A DNA stretch of 64,000 nt from Nigrospora sphaerica (lineage: Eukaryota; Ascomycota; Sordariomycetes; Amphisphaeriales; Apiosporaceae), in the NCBI GenBank assembly GCA_018287875.1, contig JAGVVL010000013.1:3348001-3412000 (forward strand), given 5' to 3'. The translations under genes were made by a program, and so were the position numbers. Below are positions 29,964 through 39,767 of the stretch, in pieces. Within the stretch, counting starts at the first letter, position 1. Every line of letters begins with the position of its first letter. The notes under the pieces are model-generated. The model had not been told where the DNA came from. It ran no database searches and saw only the letters and a program-made list of their open reading frames with translations.

Positions 29964-30800
29964 ATGATGCGTTCCTCCGTGCTGCCCCGGTCCCGTCCGC
30001 TCGGCCGCATTTGCGACGCTTGCCAACAGCAACGGCGCAGCTTTACCGCCCCCACGACGACCCGCCTCGCCGCACCGATATCCGTTCTGAGCCCGCGTTC
30101 CCGACACCCGACGACCCGCCGTCATGCGGAAACTGCGCGGAGACACTTCACACCGATGGCGGTAAAGCGCGCGCCCTCGGCCTCGGCCACGGCGGCCGGC
30201 GAGCAGCAAGCGGACGCGGCGCCGGAGCAGTCGTCGTCATCGCCGGGCCCCGCGCGGGCGGCGCCGCCGACGCACTACGAGCTCTTCCCGCAGACGCTGC
30301 CGCGGGGGCCGCCGCCGGCGGGGCCGTTCGAGGTGGACGGGCGGGCGCTGCGGCGCGAGTTCCTGCAGCTGCAGGCGCAGGCGCACCCTGATTTGCACCC
30401 GGCGGCGGCCAAGGGGCGGGCCGAGGCGGCGTCGGCGCGCATCAACGAGGCGTACCGGACGCTGGCGTCGCCGCTCGCGCGCGCCCAGTACCTGCTGGCC
30501 CTGCGCGGCCGCGACGTCGCCAACGACGAGACGGCCAAGGTCGACGACGCGGCCCTGCTCCTCGAGGTTCTCGAGGCCCGCGAGAGCATCGAGGAGGCCG
30601 CCGACGAGGCCGACCTGGCCCCCCTGCGCGCCGAGAACGCCGCGCGCGAGCGCGAGGGCGAACAGGCCCTGGCCCGCGCCTTCGCCGCAGACGACCTCGA
30701 CGCCGCCGCCCGCGAGGTCGTCAAGCTGCGCTACTGGGTCAACATCCGCGAGAGCATCGACAACTGGGAAAAGGGCAAGCCCGTCGTGTTGGAGCATTAA
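29964..30800 (+). CDS. jac1: Mitochondrial iron-sulfur J-domain co-chaperone JAC1/HscB
   Basis: Intronless, 278 residues from the ATG at 29964. An upstream in-frame ATG at 29859 would add a non-conserved 35 residues and hide the targeting signal. The N-terminus (MMRSSVLPRSRPLGR, then many Arg and Ser with no acids) is a mitochondrial presequence. The J-domain starts at THYELFP, with the essential HPD at residues 141-143, then INEAYRTLASPLARAQYLL, the HscB-type helix. The C-terminal HSCB domain (LLLEVLEARESIEEA and LRYWVNIRESIDNWE) binds the scaffold Isu. In yeast, Jac1 delivers Isu-bound clusters to the Hsp70 Ssq1 in the matrix. Codons are extremely GC-rich. Compared with yeast Jac1 (shorter), the extra length is a low-complexity Ala/Ser linker after the presequence. 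Confidence 0.92.
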   Translation: MMRSSVLPRSRPLGRICDACQQQRRSFTAPTTTRLAAPISVLSPRSRHPTTRRHAETARRHFTPMAVKRAPSASATAAGEQQADAAPEQSSSSPGPARAAPPTHYELFPQTLPRGPPPAGPFEVDGRALRREFLQLQAQAHPDLHPAAAKGRAEAASARINEAYRTLASPLARAQYLLALRGRDVANDETAKVDDAALLLEVLEARESIEEAADEADLAPLRAENAAREREGEQALARAFAADDLDAAAREVVKLRYWVNIRESIDNWEKGKPVVLEH

Positions 30801-31093
30801 ACAAGGGGGGAGGGGTTGGGGCACGGCGGGGGCGTATTGGACCCGAGGGGGGTGAATCGGCAACTGTAAATACCCAACTTTAACAAAGCCTTTCGGTGTA
30901 CATTATACAAAGCGAAAACTGTCGAATCCAGACCCGATAGCCCATGGTCCTGCCTCTCCCAGACGACACCCTTGTGATCAAGCAGAAGATCATGAAGGCT
31001 TGCTACGCCTGCTATTACCAAAAGAGCCCATCGCACACGGCGGGCGAAGAATGCAAGACGAGCCGCCCACGGCCAGACCCCCAAGGCAGCGCC
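30801..31093. other. Convergent intergenic region
   Basis: About 290 bp between the JAC1 stop and the stop of the minus-strand esterase gene. Contains 3' untranslated sequence for both; nothing else seen. Confidence 0.5.
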
Positions 31094-32291
31094 TCACGAC
31101 GGCGGCCCCTGGCCCCAGCGGAAGCAGTCGGGCCCGGAGCAGGCGAGGTCGAAGAAGTCCATGACGACGGCCTCCTGGTTGGGGATGTTGTGGGAGACGC
31201 CGGCGGCGGTGTAGGCCTCGAGCCAGCCGTGGGGGCCGTAGACGTTCCGGGTCCAGCCGGGCAGGGGCGTGTCGGCCGTCGAGTTGGCGGGCGTCGTCGC
31301 CGGCAGGCCCAGCACGGTGGCCCACTGCTTGACGGCCTCCTCGTGGTTCGTGTAGTTGAGCACCTCGTCCCGCGTGCCGTGGAACAGCTGCACCTTGGGC
31401 CGCCAGGCGCGGCGGCCGCAGCCGGCGTCGTCGTACCCGGGGTACGCGGCGCGCACGACCTGAGCCCACTCGGCGCCCGTCCGCACCACTCGCCCCTTGG
31501 CGCAGTCGTCGCTCCACTCGGCGAACCCGCCCCCCGTGCCGGCCGCGAAGCAGCCGAACGGCACGCCCGCGAAGGCGGCGCCCGCCGCGAACAGGTCCGG
31601 GTAGGCGCCCAGCAGCGTCTGCTCGTATGTTAGTTTGCCTACTAGGATGGGCTGCGCAGAAAACGGGGTTTACCTGGGTCATCATGGCGCCCGAGGAGAC
31701 GCCGGTGACGAAGACGCGGCCGGGGTCGCCGTTGTACCTGGCATCAACCAGCGTCAGTAAGTTCCTAGTCCGGGTGTCCGTGGAGCAGTTCTCGGAGCAC
31801 CTTCGGGCCCGAACGCCGGGAACAAAGCGCCACGGACGTACAACGAGAGGGAGTCGTGCCGGAACAGGTAAGAAAGAGCACGGGGACGCGGCTTACTCGG
31901 CGAGGGCCCAGCGCACCATGCTGGCGATGCCGAGGCTGTCACCGCCGGCGTCGTGGCGCAGGCCGGCGGGCGACGAGAGGTCCCAGCACTTGCCGGCGGC
32001 GGCGTTGGGGCTGTCGGGGTAGATGACGACGAAGCCGTGGCGGTCGGCGAGGGCGGCGTACTGCGACCCCGCGAAGGCCGCCGCCGCCGACCCCTGGCAC
32101 CAGTGCGCGCTCACGAGCACCGCCGGCGCCGCCGCCACCGCCTCGGGCACGTACACGTAGAACCCCACGCCCCGCGGGTTCGGCCCAAAGTCCGTCGTGA
32201 TGTGCTGCAGCGACGCCGCGCCGACGGCCGTCGAGAAAACGGCGGCCGCTGCCGCCCAGCGACCGAGCTCGCCCGTGCCGAGAAGGACCAT
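31094..32291 (-). CDS. CE1 acetylxylan/feruloyl esterase, secreted (three exons)
   Basis: Exons 32291-31897, 31737-31674 and 31618-31094. Intron 1 is 159 nt (GTAAGC...CCAG, branch TACTGAC) and intron 2 is 55 nt (GTAAAC...GCAG, branch AACTAAC). The 327-residue product starts with a signal peptide ending near residue 26 (AVGAA). It is an alpha/beta hydrolase of carbohydrate esterase family 1, which removes acetyl or feruloyl groups from xylan. The catalytic triad is visible: Ser146 in GVSSG (coded by the 64-nt exon), Asp237 in GTRDEV and His296 in GVSHN. HWCQGS near residue 80 is the oxyanion-hole region. No carbohydrate-binding module is attached. The choice between acetyl and feruloyl activity cannot be made from sequence alone. 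Confidence 0.92.
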
Positions 32292-33135
32292 CGTGGGAGA
32301 CGCGGAGGAGGGGGAAAGAGGATATCTGCGGCGGAACGGGGACGATGGGCCGTCGATGGGACCGGGGGGCTACGTCTGGGGGGTATAGCTGGTTGCTTAT
32401 TTCAGGTCCTTTTGCTTCCCAACCCCGGCCCACCCCCCGGGGGACGTGGTTCGTTTTATGGCGGCATCATAGTCCCCCACCGGGGCCTCCCATCAGAATC
32501 CCCCATCAGAATCCCCCATCGCCAAGATGGATCGCTCTTCCCTCCCGCCGCCGCGGCTGCGAGAACACGGAGCCAAGACGCCCGCAGCCACGACCAGCTA
32601 GAAGGGGGCGCCTGCAGGGGGGGCTTCTGGGCATCTTGGCGCACCGAGCGAGGCCGCGTCGGTTGGCCACGCACGAGGCGGTATTCGGTTCGCCCTAGAA
32701 AATTGGACGGACGCTCGGAGGACCGTCGAGGGTTTCCGTCCGTTTCCCCGTGTAGTGGCCGGGGGTAGAACGGGCGATGCAGCCCCACACTCGCATGGCG
32801 GGGGGGGGCGGGCATATTCGCCCAGGGCGTCCGTCTAGTACCCAGGCGTCACTTGCATGAAATGGCTGCCGGCTAATTCGTATTCATTCAACTCCTAAAC
32901 AATATTGCTAGCGACAGATATGTGAGAGACAGCCCACGTGTATTTGTCATTGTGTGCAGGTGCATTAGTGGCCTGCTGTAGTGGCCTGCTGTATGTTCGT
33001 GGTGACGGACCGCATCCGCACGATTGCCAGTGGAGCCATGGGCGCTCACCAAACCACCCCCACGACCATCTGCTTATTCTTTGGCTTCCGGTCATTATAT
33101 GTTTCAATAAGTTCAGTAATTATCAACAACTACCT
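32292..33135. other. Esterase promoter and spacer before the tRNA
   Basis: Upstream region of the minus-strand esterase. It contains direct repeats of CATCAGAATCCCC at about 32490-32515 and G/C runs, including a CCGGGG that fits the carbon-repressor CreA site SYGGRG near 32480. GGCTAA, an XlnR-type core, is at about 32870. Near the tRNA, the phrase AGTGGCCTGCTGT is repeated at about 32967-32992. No gene seen. Confidence 0.4.
32486..32520 (-). promoter_or_regulatory. Direct repeat in the esterase promoter
   Basis: Two adjacent copies of CATCAGAATCCCCC plus a third start (CATCGCC), about 200-230 bp upstream of the esterase start codon. A regulatory role is a guess from position. Confidence 0.3.
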
Positions 33136-33243
33136 GGGGATATGGTCTAGTGGTATGATTTTCGCTTTGCATAAACACTTGTGCAAACTGTACAATTCTG
33201 TACAAACTGTGAAAGGTCTGGGGTTCGATCCCCCATGTCTCCA
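33136..33243 (+). tRNA. tRNA-Ala(UGC) with a 36-nt intron
   Basis: A complete tRNA. The seven-pair acceptor stem (GGGGATA with TGTCTCC) has G3-U70, the identity pair of alanine tRNAs. The discriminator base is A. The D-loop AGTGGTA, anticodon stem TTCGC/GTGAA, variable loop AGGTC and T-arm (TGGGG-TTCGATC-CCCCA) are all present. The anticodon TGC is at 33168-33170. An intron follows the base 3' of the anticodon, as in all eukaryotic nuclear tRNAs: 33172-33207. The intron contains GTGCAAA at 33181-33187, which can pair with the anticodon loop TTTGCAT over seven positions, the usual pre-tRNA fold recognised by the splicing endonuclease. Mature length 72 nt before CCA. Confidence 0.93.
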
Positions 33244-33938
33244 ATGGTACCGAGCCGCTCCTCTTAACGGTTTCCTTTTTGTCTTTCCTCACCAAGAGAG
33301 TTTTATCGCTTTTTGCCCCATTGCCCAGCTATTGACTAGCGAGGGTCCCTCTCAGGCCAGGTGCCACTCTGCCTGCACATATACAATCACTTAGCGATAA
33401 CCTCGAGGTGTGACAGATGGCTGAATCAGGAAATACGGTGTACTTGGTAAACCAGATGTTGGATAGGGTCTATCTGGTGTTTCTCAAACCACGAAATGGC
33501 CGACCAATGGCTGAATTCTGTCAGTTGAAGGACCATGGATGGGCCCTGTCCGTTAAGGGTCCCGCTGGGTGCTCATGGAACGTTGCTTTACTGATTCTAT
33601 TGCACATCCAAGCCATGGTGTACGAGGGATTAGACGTAACATGCCCTCCTCCATCCGCCTAATGGATGTTCCGATGGCTAGCATTCCCCGCGGCCGCCAT
33701 CGCTAAGCATTCACTCCACTCCTGGTTTAGAGCCAGGTCTACCTGCCCCGCCTTCGATAGGCAGGCGCCGAACGTTACCTGGATATCCATCCGCCATCTC
33801 CCCATGCCTGCCACCGCTCTCCCACGATCAGCCAAGGCGTTCGTTACAAATACCGGCGTCCTGATTGCTCGGCTATAACCCTCCTCCCGCGTTCGCACGC
33901 AAACTCCCACCTCGGCACCTTCCCTTGCAACCTCCGTC
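33244..33938. other. Intergenic between tRNA and oxidoreductase gene
   Basis: About 700 bp; only small frames without domain resemblance. The part nearest 33938 is a C-rich, pyrimidine-rich leader typical of fungal promoters. Confidence 0.45.
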
Positions 33939-35588
33939 ATGACGCTCCACGACATAATGGATGAGGGCCCAACGGATCTGTCGCTAAAGGCCGAGGCGGG
34001 CGACCAGTTGCTGCCGCCGCCGCCGCCGCCGATGTCGGCCAGTCCTCCGCGTCTCCTCATCATCGGCGCCGGTTCCCGCGGACGCGGTTACGCCCGCGCC
34101 GCGCTCTCGTCGAGTAACGGGGTCGTAGTCGCCGTGGCCGAGCCCAACGACTACAAGCGCCGGCAGTTCGCCCGCACCTTCATCGCCGGCGGGGACGGGG
34201 ACGGGGACGGGGATGGGCCCTGGCCCGAGGGCTCCGTCTTTGCCGACTGGCGCGACTTCGTCGCATGGGAGACGGAGCGGCGCGCGCGCGCGCAAGCGGG
34301 CGAGGCGGTTCCCGAGGGCGTCGACGCGGCCTTCGTGTGCGTGCTCGACGAGATGCACCGCGACGTCGTCGTGGCCCTGGCGCCGCTGGGCCTGCACATC
34401 ATGTGCGAGAAGCCGCTGGCGACGACGCTGGCCGACTGCGTGGGCATGTACCGGGCGCTGGCGCCCAACCAGCACGCCACCGTCTTCTCCGTCGGCCATG
34501 TGCTCCGCTACAGCCCGCACAACATGCTGCTGCGCCGGCTGCTGCTCGAGGACCGCGTCATCGGCGACACCCTCAGCGTCGTGCACACGGAGCCCGTCGG
34601 CTGGTGGCACTTCTCCCACAGCTACGTGCGCGGCAACTGGCGCCGCGAGTCCACCACGGCGCCCTCGCTGCTGACCAAGAGCTGCCACGACATCGACATC
34701 CTCCTGTGGCTGCTCTGCTCGCCCCCGCCCGGCGTCGATCTGCCGCCGCACCTGCCCTCGACCGTCTCGTCCGCAGGCGCCCTGCAGTTCTACAAGAGGA
34801 ACCGGAAACCCAGGGCCGCCGGCGCCGCCACCAACTGTCTGAGCTGCCCCGCCGAGCCCGACTGCATGTACTCGAGCAAGCGCATCTATGTCGGCCCCAA
34901 GCACCAGGGCCTCGAGGCGGGCAACACGCACTGGCCCGTGAGCATCGTCATGCCCGACATCGAGAGCTTCGACGCCGACAAGCGCCGGGACGCCCTGCTG
35001 GCGACGCTGGCCGAGGACTACGACGAGGCCACGCCGCCCGAGGAGGTGGCCAAGCGCAACTGGTTCGGCCGCTGCGTCTTCGAGTCGGACAACGACGTGT
35101 GCGACGAGCAGGTCGTGACGCTGACGTGGGAGGACGACGCGCCGCCGGGGGGCGCGGGCGCGGCTGACGGCGAGTCGCTGCGGGGGCGCGGCGCCAAACA
35201 GGCCACCTTCCACATGATCGCGCAGACCAAGAAGCAGTGCGACCGCTACACGCACGTGTACGGGACGACGGGCGAGATCTACGCCGACTCGCGCGAGATC
35301 GTGGTCGAGGACTTTCAGACGGGCGCCACCACGACGCACGTGCCGCGCCTCGAGAGCCTCGGCCACGGCGGCGGCGACGCCGGCCTGACGCGCCAGTTCG
35401 TCCTCGCCGTCGACCGCGTCAAGAACCACGGCTGGGCCGCGCCCCGCGCCCAGGCCGAGTTCATCGGCTGCGACCTCGAGGACGTCGTCCGCAGCCACGC
35501 CGTCGTCTTCGCCGCCGAGGAGGCCCGCACCGGCAAGACCGTCGTCGACTGGAAGGCCTGGTGGGATCGCGAAGTTGGTCAGATTTGA
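33939..35588 (+). CDS. Gfo/Idh/MocA-family oxidoreductase
   Basis: Intronless, 549 residues (or 518 if the in-frame ATG at 34032 is used; the family domain starts just after it). The NAD(P)-binding Rossmann motif is GAGSRG at residues 43-48, followed by AVAEPN. The family lysine motif CEKPLAT lies at about residues 156-162, and the CHDIDILLWLL motif that carries the catalytic His/Asp area is present. These enzymes oxidise or reduce sugars, inositols and related polyols. A Cys-containing insert (CLSCPAEPDCMYSSK) is seen in long bacterial and fungal members and may bind metal. A GGGGAC hexamer repeat at 34191-34215 encodes a Gly-Asp run in a loop. No signal peptide, so probably cytosolic. Substrate unknown. 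Confidence 0.9.
   Translation: MTLHDIMDEGPTDLSLKAEAGDQLLPPPPPPMSASPPRLLIIGAGSRGRGYARAALSSSNGVVVAVAEPNDYKRRQFARTFIAGGDGDGDGDGPWPEGSVFADWRDFVAWETERRARAQAGEAVPEGVDAAFVCVLDEMHRDVVVALAPLGLHIMCEKPLATTLADCVGMYRALAPNQHATVFSVGHVLRYSPHNMLLRRLLLEDRVIGDTLSVVHTEPVGWWHFSHSYVRGNWRRESTTAPSLLTKSCHDIDILLWLLCSPPPGVDLPPHLPSTVSSAGALQFYKRNRKPRAAGAATNCLSCPAEPDCMYSSKRIYVGPKHQGLEAGNTHWPVSIVMPDIESFDADKRRDALLATLAEDYDEATPPEEVAKRNWFGRCVFESDNDVCDEQVVTLTWEDDAPPGGAGAADGESLRGRGAKQATFHMIAQTKKQCDRYTHVYGTTGEIYADSREIVVEDFQTGATTTHVPRLESLGHGGGDAGLTRQFVLAVDRVKNHGWAAPRAQAEFIGCDLEDVVRSHAVVFAAEEARTGKTVVDWKAWWDREVGQI
34191..34215 (+). repeat. GGGGAC hexamer repeat, in coding frame
   Basis: Four copies of the hexamer (the last GGGGAT) encode alternating Gly-Asp in the oxidoreductase. 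Strain-variable length is likely. Confidence 0.8.
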
Positions 35589-36152
35589 AGTAGCCGCGCC
35601 CGCTCCTCCCGGCCCGGCGGGGCTAGGGCCGGGAGGGATGGGGGGGTGGGAATGGGAGCACGCGCGCGCTGCTCTCCGCGACAGTCTCGCGGATGCTCGA
35701 ATCCCCAGGTGTTGGTCGGCCCATGATTTGCGGACCGAGAATCTTAGACTGCAATGACAACTGAGTGCCTGGACCGGTGTGACCTTTGCGTGAGCTTAAG
35801 GCCGAGCCCGTCCCTTTATCCACCGGTCCCTAATGACCCCTCCCGCGTGCATTGGTCTTGGCGGGCCGAGCACGCCCATTGTCTCGCCGCGCCGTCATCA
35901 AACACGCCCGTGATGGGCACCGTCACTCGTCCCGCCATGTCTCACGCAGCACACTGACAGGAAGAAGGGTTCGGCGGGAACTCGACACGCAGCTCAGGTC
36001 CCGGAGAGGGGGCAGTATAAGGGGGCAGTCCGAAGTCGTCGGTTCTTGGCCTTGCATCATCGCGCCAGCGTCGACATTTCACAATTTTTTTCCGTCTCTG
36101 CCCACCACACTACCGCAACAAGGTCCTCCCGCCTCGTCCTTTAACCCCCAAC
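35589..36152. other. Intergenic, promoter of the small secreted protein
   Basis: About 560 bp. Ends in a promoter with a TATA-like site (described separately) and a pyrimidine-rich leader before CAACATG at 36151. No gene seen. Confidence 0.5.
36008..36029 (+). promoter_or_regulatory. TATA-like box inside a direct repeat
   Basis: TATAAG at 36016-36021, framed by two copies of GGGGGCAGT, about 137 bp upstream of the start codon at 36153. Likely core promoter by position. Confidence 0.4.
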
Positions 36153-36750
36153 ATGCGCGTAAGCCGCCTCCGCCGTCCTTCCGTCTCCGCCCGCGCTAAC
36201 ACCAACGGCAGACGTCCCGATTCCTCCCCGCCCTCGCCCTCGGCCTCGGGGCCGCGGGCGCCGGCGCGCTGACCATGAGCCACGTCGTGATCCGGCAGGT
36301 GTCGCTACCGTCCATGACGTGCGACGCCAGCGCCATGGGCCCCGTCGTGCTCAACGCGTTCGCCGTGAGTTCGCTGTGCTCGGCCTACGTGTCGTGCGAC
36401 GGCGGCGGCGACCCCGTCGAGGTAAGCCGCGCCCCGCCTTCCTTGCCACCTATGCCAGCACGCCCCCTTCCCGTTGCACTTTGGTCACGTTTTGTTTCCG
36501 GCGTTCCGGTCCACGGGCTCCGGGAACTCGCGCCCCCAACTCCCTTGTGGCGAACAGTACTTTAATGCCTCCGCCCCGCGGACAGTTCACCGACCTCTCC
36601 GCCGTCGCCCGTGACCAAGCCCGCGATATCAACTGCGCCAATGTATGCCGCTGCCTGCCGCGGCCCGCCGCCCGCGAGCCCGTCGCCGTCGCCAACGGCA
36701 CCGAGGTCCACGTCGTCAATGCTACGGTGGCGCACAGTATCGGGGGTTAA
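36153..36750 (+). CDS. Small secreted six-cysteine protein with a two-codon first exon (three exons)
   Basis: Exon 1 is only 36153-36158 (ATG CGC). A 53-nt intron (GTAAGC, branch GCTAAC, acceptor GGCAG) leads to exon 2, 36212-36421. A 164-nt intron (GTAAGC...GACAG) leads to exon 3, 36586-36750. The 126-residue product begins MRTSRFLPALALGLGAAGAGA, a good signal peptide that exists only after the first splice. Six cysteines follow: TCDAS, LCSAY, SCDGG and the INCANVCRC trio. No known domain. Intron 1 is very well supported. Intron 2 has a weaker branch site (TTTAAT), so the exon 3 boundary is less certain. Probably an extracellular protein of unknown role. Confidence 0.65.
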
Positions 36751-37713
36751 GGGGGGAGAAGTTGATTTGCTGGGGAAAAGAAGGGGTTTGGGAATCACGG
36801 CGTCACGGGCGGGAGAGCAGAGGAAAAAGGGGAAAGCCTTGGGGATGCTTGGAGTACAACTATTGGTGGCGAGCACAGATCTATCTGCATTACTTACGAT
36901 ACACTATACGGGATTGATGGGATTCCGCGGCGAGCCTGATTACACGCATTTTGTCTACCCCATCGTGTTGAGAGGGCGAATCCCTCGCCCCCAACAACCA
37001 TGGGCCGTTTTCGACACGAAAGTTGGTTTGGTCCATGATGACTACATCCCGTGCTTCCCCTTACAAACTGGGCCATTGGCTTGCTTTTCTCGTGCAGGAA
37101 CCGTGCTGTGCAGCAACTTATACCGATTCTTAGACCCCCAGAGACCCGGGCGCTATGACAAAGGGAACCACGGTACACCGCAACCGAAATAGTGCCAAAA
37201 CGGTCATTGCAGTCGGGACGCACCACCGGGCAGCAGCAGTACACGGCGATCTACGGTTCTGAAGGGGCCACGAAGAGCGGCCGTCGCCTCGGGCGTGCCC
37301 CCCGTCCACGGCACGACGGGACTTCGGAGATGGCGAGTCAGGGACCGGGTGTCATCACGTCCAAGGCCCATCCGGCGCCGCGTTTCAGTACGGCCAAGGT
37401 CGTGCCCATAAGCGCGGAGGCGTCAATGTCCGCCGTGGGCTGTGTGCCCAAAGCGCTACATGACCACAAGCAGCCGCCAGCGCTTCGGGGGGGTCGAAAA
37501 TAGGGTCGGAGATGTATTAATCAGATGCACGCAGCAGGTATCGAAAGCATAAAATAGCAAAAAATGACATCGGTATCGTCAACTCCCAAGCTCAAGTCCC
37601 CAGCGCCTTTCCCCCTTCCCCCATCCTTCCCTTTCCCTTCCCTTCTCTCCCGTTCATCCCCCCTCCTCGCGTCCCCGCCCACGCCCCAACCACAGCAGCG
37701 CCCCCCCCCCCCC
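36751..37713. other. Intergenic
   Basis: About 960 bp without a supported gene. The right part is strongly pyrimidine-rich (CCCTTCCCCCATCC type) and includes a run of C at about 37696-37711, immediately beyond the stop of the next gene. Confidence 0.45.
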
Positions 37714-38112
37714 CTACCGACCGTGAAGCGCAACATGCGACGCCTCGACGCTCTGGTGGTGTTCGCGGGCGTGGTTCTTGACGGCGTGCCAGGCGCGGTC
37801 GGCGTAGCGGCGAGGCGCGGCCGCCGGCACCGGGCCCTCCTCCCCGGCTCGTTTTCCCGCCGGCACCGAGTACAGGGAGGAAGAGGACGAGGACGAGGAA
37901 AGATACGACGACGCCTTGCCGACCCCGGGGCGCGGCGGCGACGGCGGCACCCCCCGGCTGTTTCCCCGGCTCGTCACCGTGCCCGTCCCGTAGTACGTCG
38001 TGTACGCCGCGTTGACCGAGGCGTGGTGGGCGCGCGCGTGCTCGACGACGGCGGTCCAGAGGCGGCGGGGGGACGACGGGGAGGAGGGGGAGGAGGTGGT
38101 GGTGGGCGTCAT
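37714..38112 (-). CDS. Small protein with a duplicated His-rich motif
   Basis: Intronless, 132 residues. Two copies of a precise motif, W-x-A-V-x-x-H-A-R-x-H-H-x-S-V-x-A, lie at residues 19-35 and 108-124, with every conserved residue at identical spacing. Each copy is predicted helical and amphipathic, with three histidines on or near one face, and ends in a small aromatic segment (AYTTYYG; SHVALHG). They are joined by a 65-residue Ser/Gly/Pro linker with a run of eight serines. There is no signal peptide or membrane segment. The duplication argues strongly that this is a real protein. Metal or acid-dependent binding through the histidines is only a guess. I do not recognise a family. Confidence 0.7.
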   Translation of the reverse strand: MTPTTTSSPSSPSSPRRLWTAVVEHARAHHASVNAAYTTYYGTGTVTSRGNSRGVPPSPPRPGVGKASSYLSSSSSSSSLYSVPAGKRAGEEGPVPAAAPRRYADRAWHAVKNHAREHHQSVEASHVALHGR

Positions 38113-39767
38113 CGTGATGGTGTGGTGGAGGGTGGTGGAGTCTTGGCCTGGGATGGTGGCAATGTGCTGGCGGTGGTGGTGCCAGGCGTCGCGAGCAGCG
38201 CTGTGGGTCTTCTCTAAATCGAGATGTGGTCGTTGTGGCCTCGTATCTATTCGACCTCTTTATGCAGCTGTCGATCTATCGGGCCTCCGTTAGTATACCG
38301 AGACGCGGTGCAGTTGTACAAGTGTACGGAGACCGTCTCGTACCTTGATCGGCTCTACTTATTCTTCGCCGGCCAAGTTCCGACTTTCTGGCCTGTTGGT
38401 CTCTCTCTCGTGTCGGCTTCTAGAAATTCCACCAGCTGAATCCTTCTGATCCCTCGCAGTCTCCTTTTGGGTCTCACACGGCAAAGTCGCCGTCTTGTCG
38501 CGTCTCCTGTGGTATTGAAATCCCAGGCGCCTTCTGTTGGTGGGCTTACGGATGGCCGAGTACGGCAGTTCGGCGTTGGGGAGAAAAACTGGGGAACCGA
38601 AGGAGCTCCTGGACTGGGGGAGGAGTGGTTTTCGTTGGTTGGCCCGTCTGTCTGAACTTGGTAGTGATGAATCTTTTTGGTACCGAGCACCTCAGGACTC
38701 TTTTCCTCTCGGTGCTTCGAGCTGTCAGATCTTATATGCCCTCCGTTTTTCCTTTTTTTTCCCTTCCTCTTCTTCTTCGTCGTCTCGTCATCAGCGACGC
38801 CCTTTGGCACGCCATCGTCGTGTCGTTCATGACCTCGCGCCGCCACGGGTGACTCAAAACGCCCTGCGACAGGTCACTTGTCAATAGGCGGGGCCGCCGG
38901 AGGAGGAATCGCGTGTGTGGGGAGGAGGATGAATGGGGAAAAGGGGACGCCCTGCGAGTTGACAAGTCTGGGGGGGCGCCCTTCGCGACCACCCAATCAG
39001 CCGCCGTTCCGACTTTCGGCAACGCGACCCCGACGGGAAATACCGACCCCACCCCCGGTCGACAGTCGATCTTACGCAACCGCCCCTACTAACGCCTCTC
39101 TAGGGCCTTACAGAGAATGCTTACTAAACGGCAGAGCCATGTGGTTGCTTGCTTGGCCCGAGACCGGGGCCGAAGGAGAGAAGCATCTGCGCTTCCCGCC
39201 CCTGCAGGGACTCAGCCGGTGGTGGTGGTGCCCGAGGTTCTGGTCCATCATTGGGCGGACGCCGGTCTCGCGCTGGCTGACAAATGACTTCGCTTAGTAT
39301 TCTTAGGTCGGGCTGCTGCATACACTTTAGTCAAACCCAACGGCAGAAGCATTAGCTAATACGGAAGGCACGCAAGCCAGGGAAGGAAACCCCGAGACTC
39401 GCCGCCGTCGTCATGAAAGAAGAATTGTATTAAGCTAGGACATTACAAATACAGTACCCATTCGGCCGGCGCCAAGATACACTTTGTGTCGTACAGTAAC
39501 CTCGTCATCAAGAAAGGCTACAACGAGGCCGTTTAACATCCAGTGCCACAGCCACCAGAACAAAACACGTACAGAAGGGGGCAGGCTCGGCGGGCTGCTC
39601 CCGACGCGCGGCGCGGCGCACGGCGGGTATCGTGGGGCCGGATGCCCCGTATGCTCGGGACGTCGGTCCCTCGGCGGCTGGAGGAGGGCCGTGGGGTAGT
39701 GTGCCAAGTAGGTAGTCCCCCAGAGGGGGCCGAAACGAAGCCGCCTTTTCGCTCGCCCGTTCTCGCC
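38113..39767. other. 1.65 kb without a supported gene
   Basis: Several frames on both strands, none with an ATG start plus plausible composition. A minus-strand frame at 38846-38355 begins with GTG, not ATG. A pyrimidine tract (TTTCCTTTTTTTTCCCTTCC) is at about 38748. The stretch nearest 39767 is the 3' flank of the alpha/beta hydrolase gene. Confidence 0.45.

Noticed and set aside
33984..35498. A 504-codon minus-strand frame opposite the oxidoreductase
   Set aside because: Mirror of a GC-rich gene; no domain and low-complexity Val/Ala/Gly/Arg content.
38355..38846. A 163-codon minus-strand frame with Lys-rich start
   Set aside because: Starts with GTG instead of ATG, no domain, and its basic start mirrors a pyrimidine tract.
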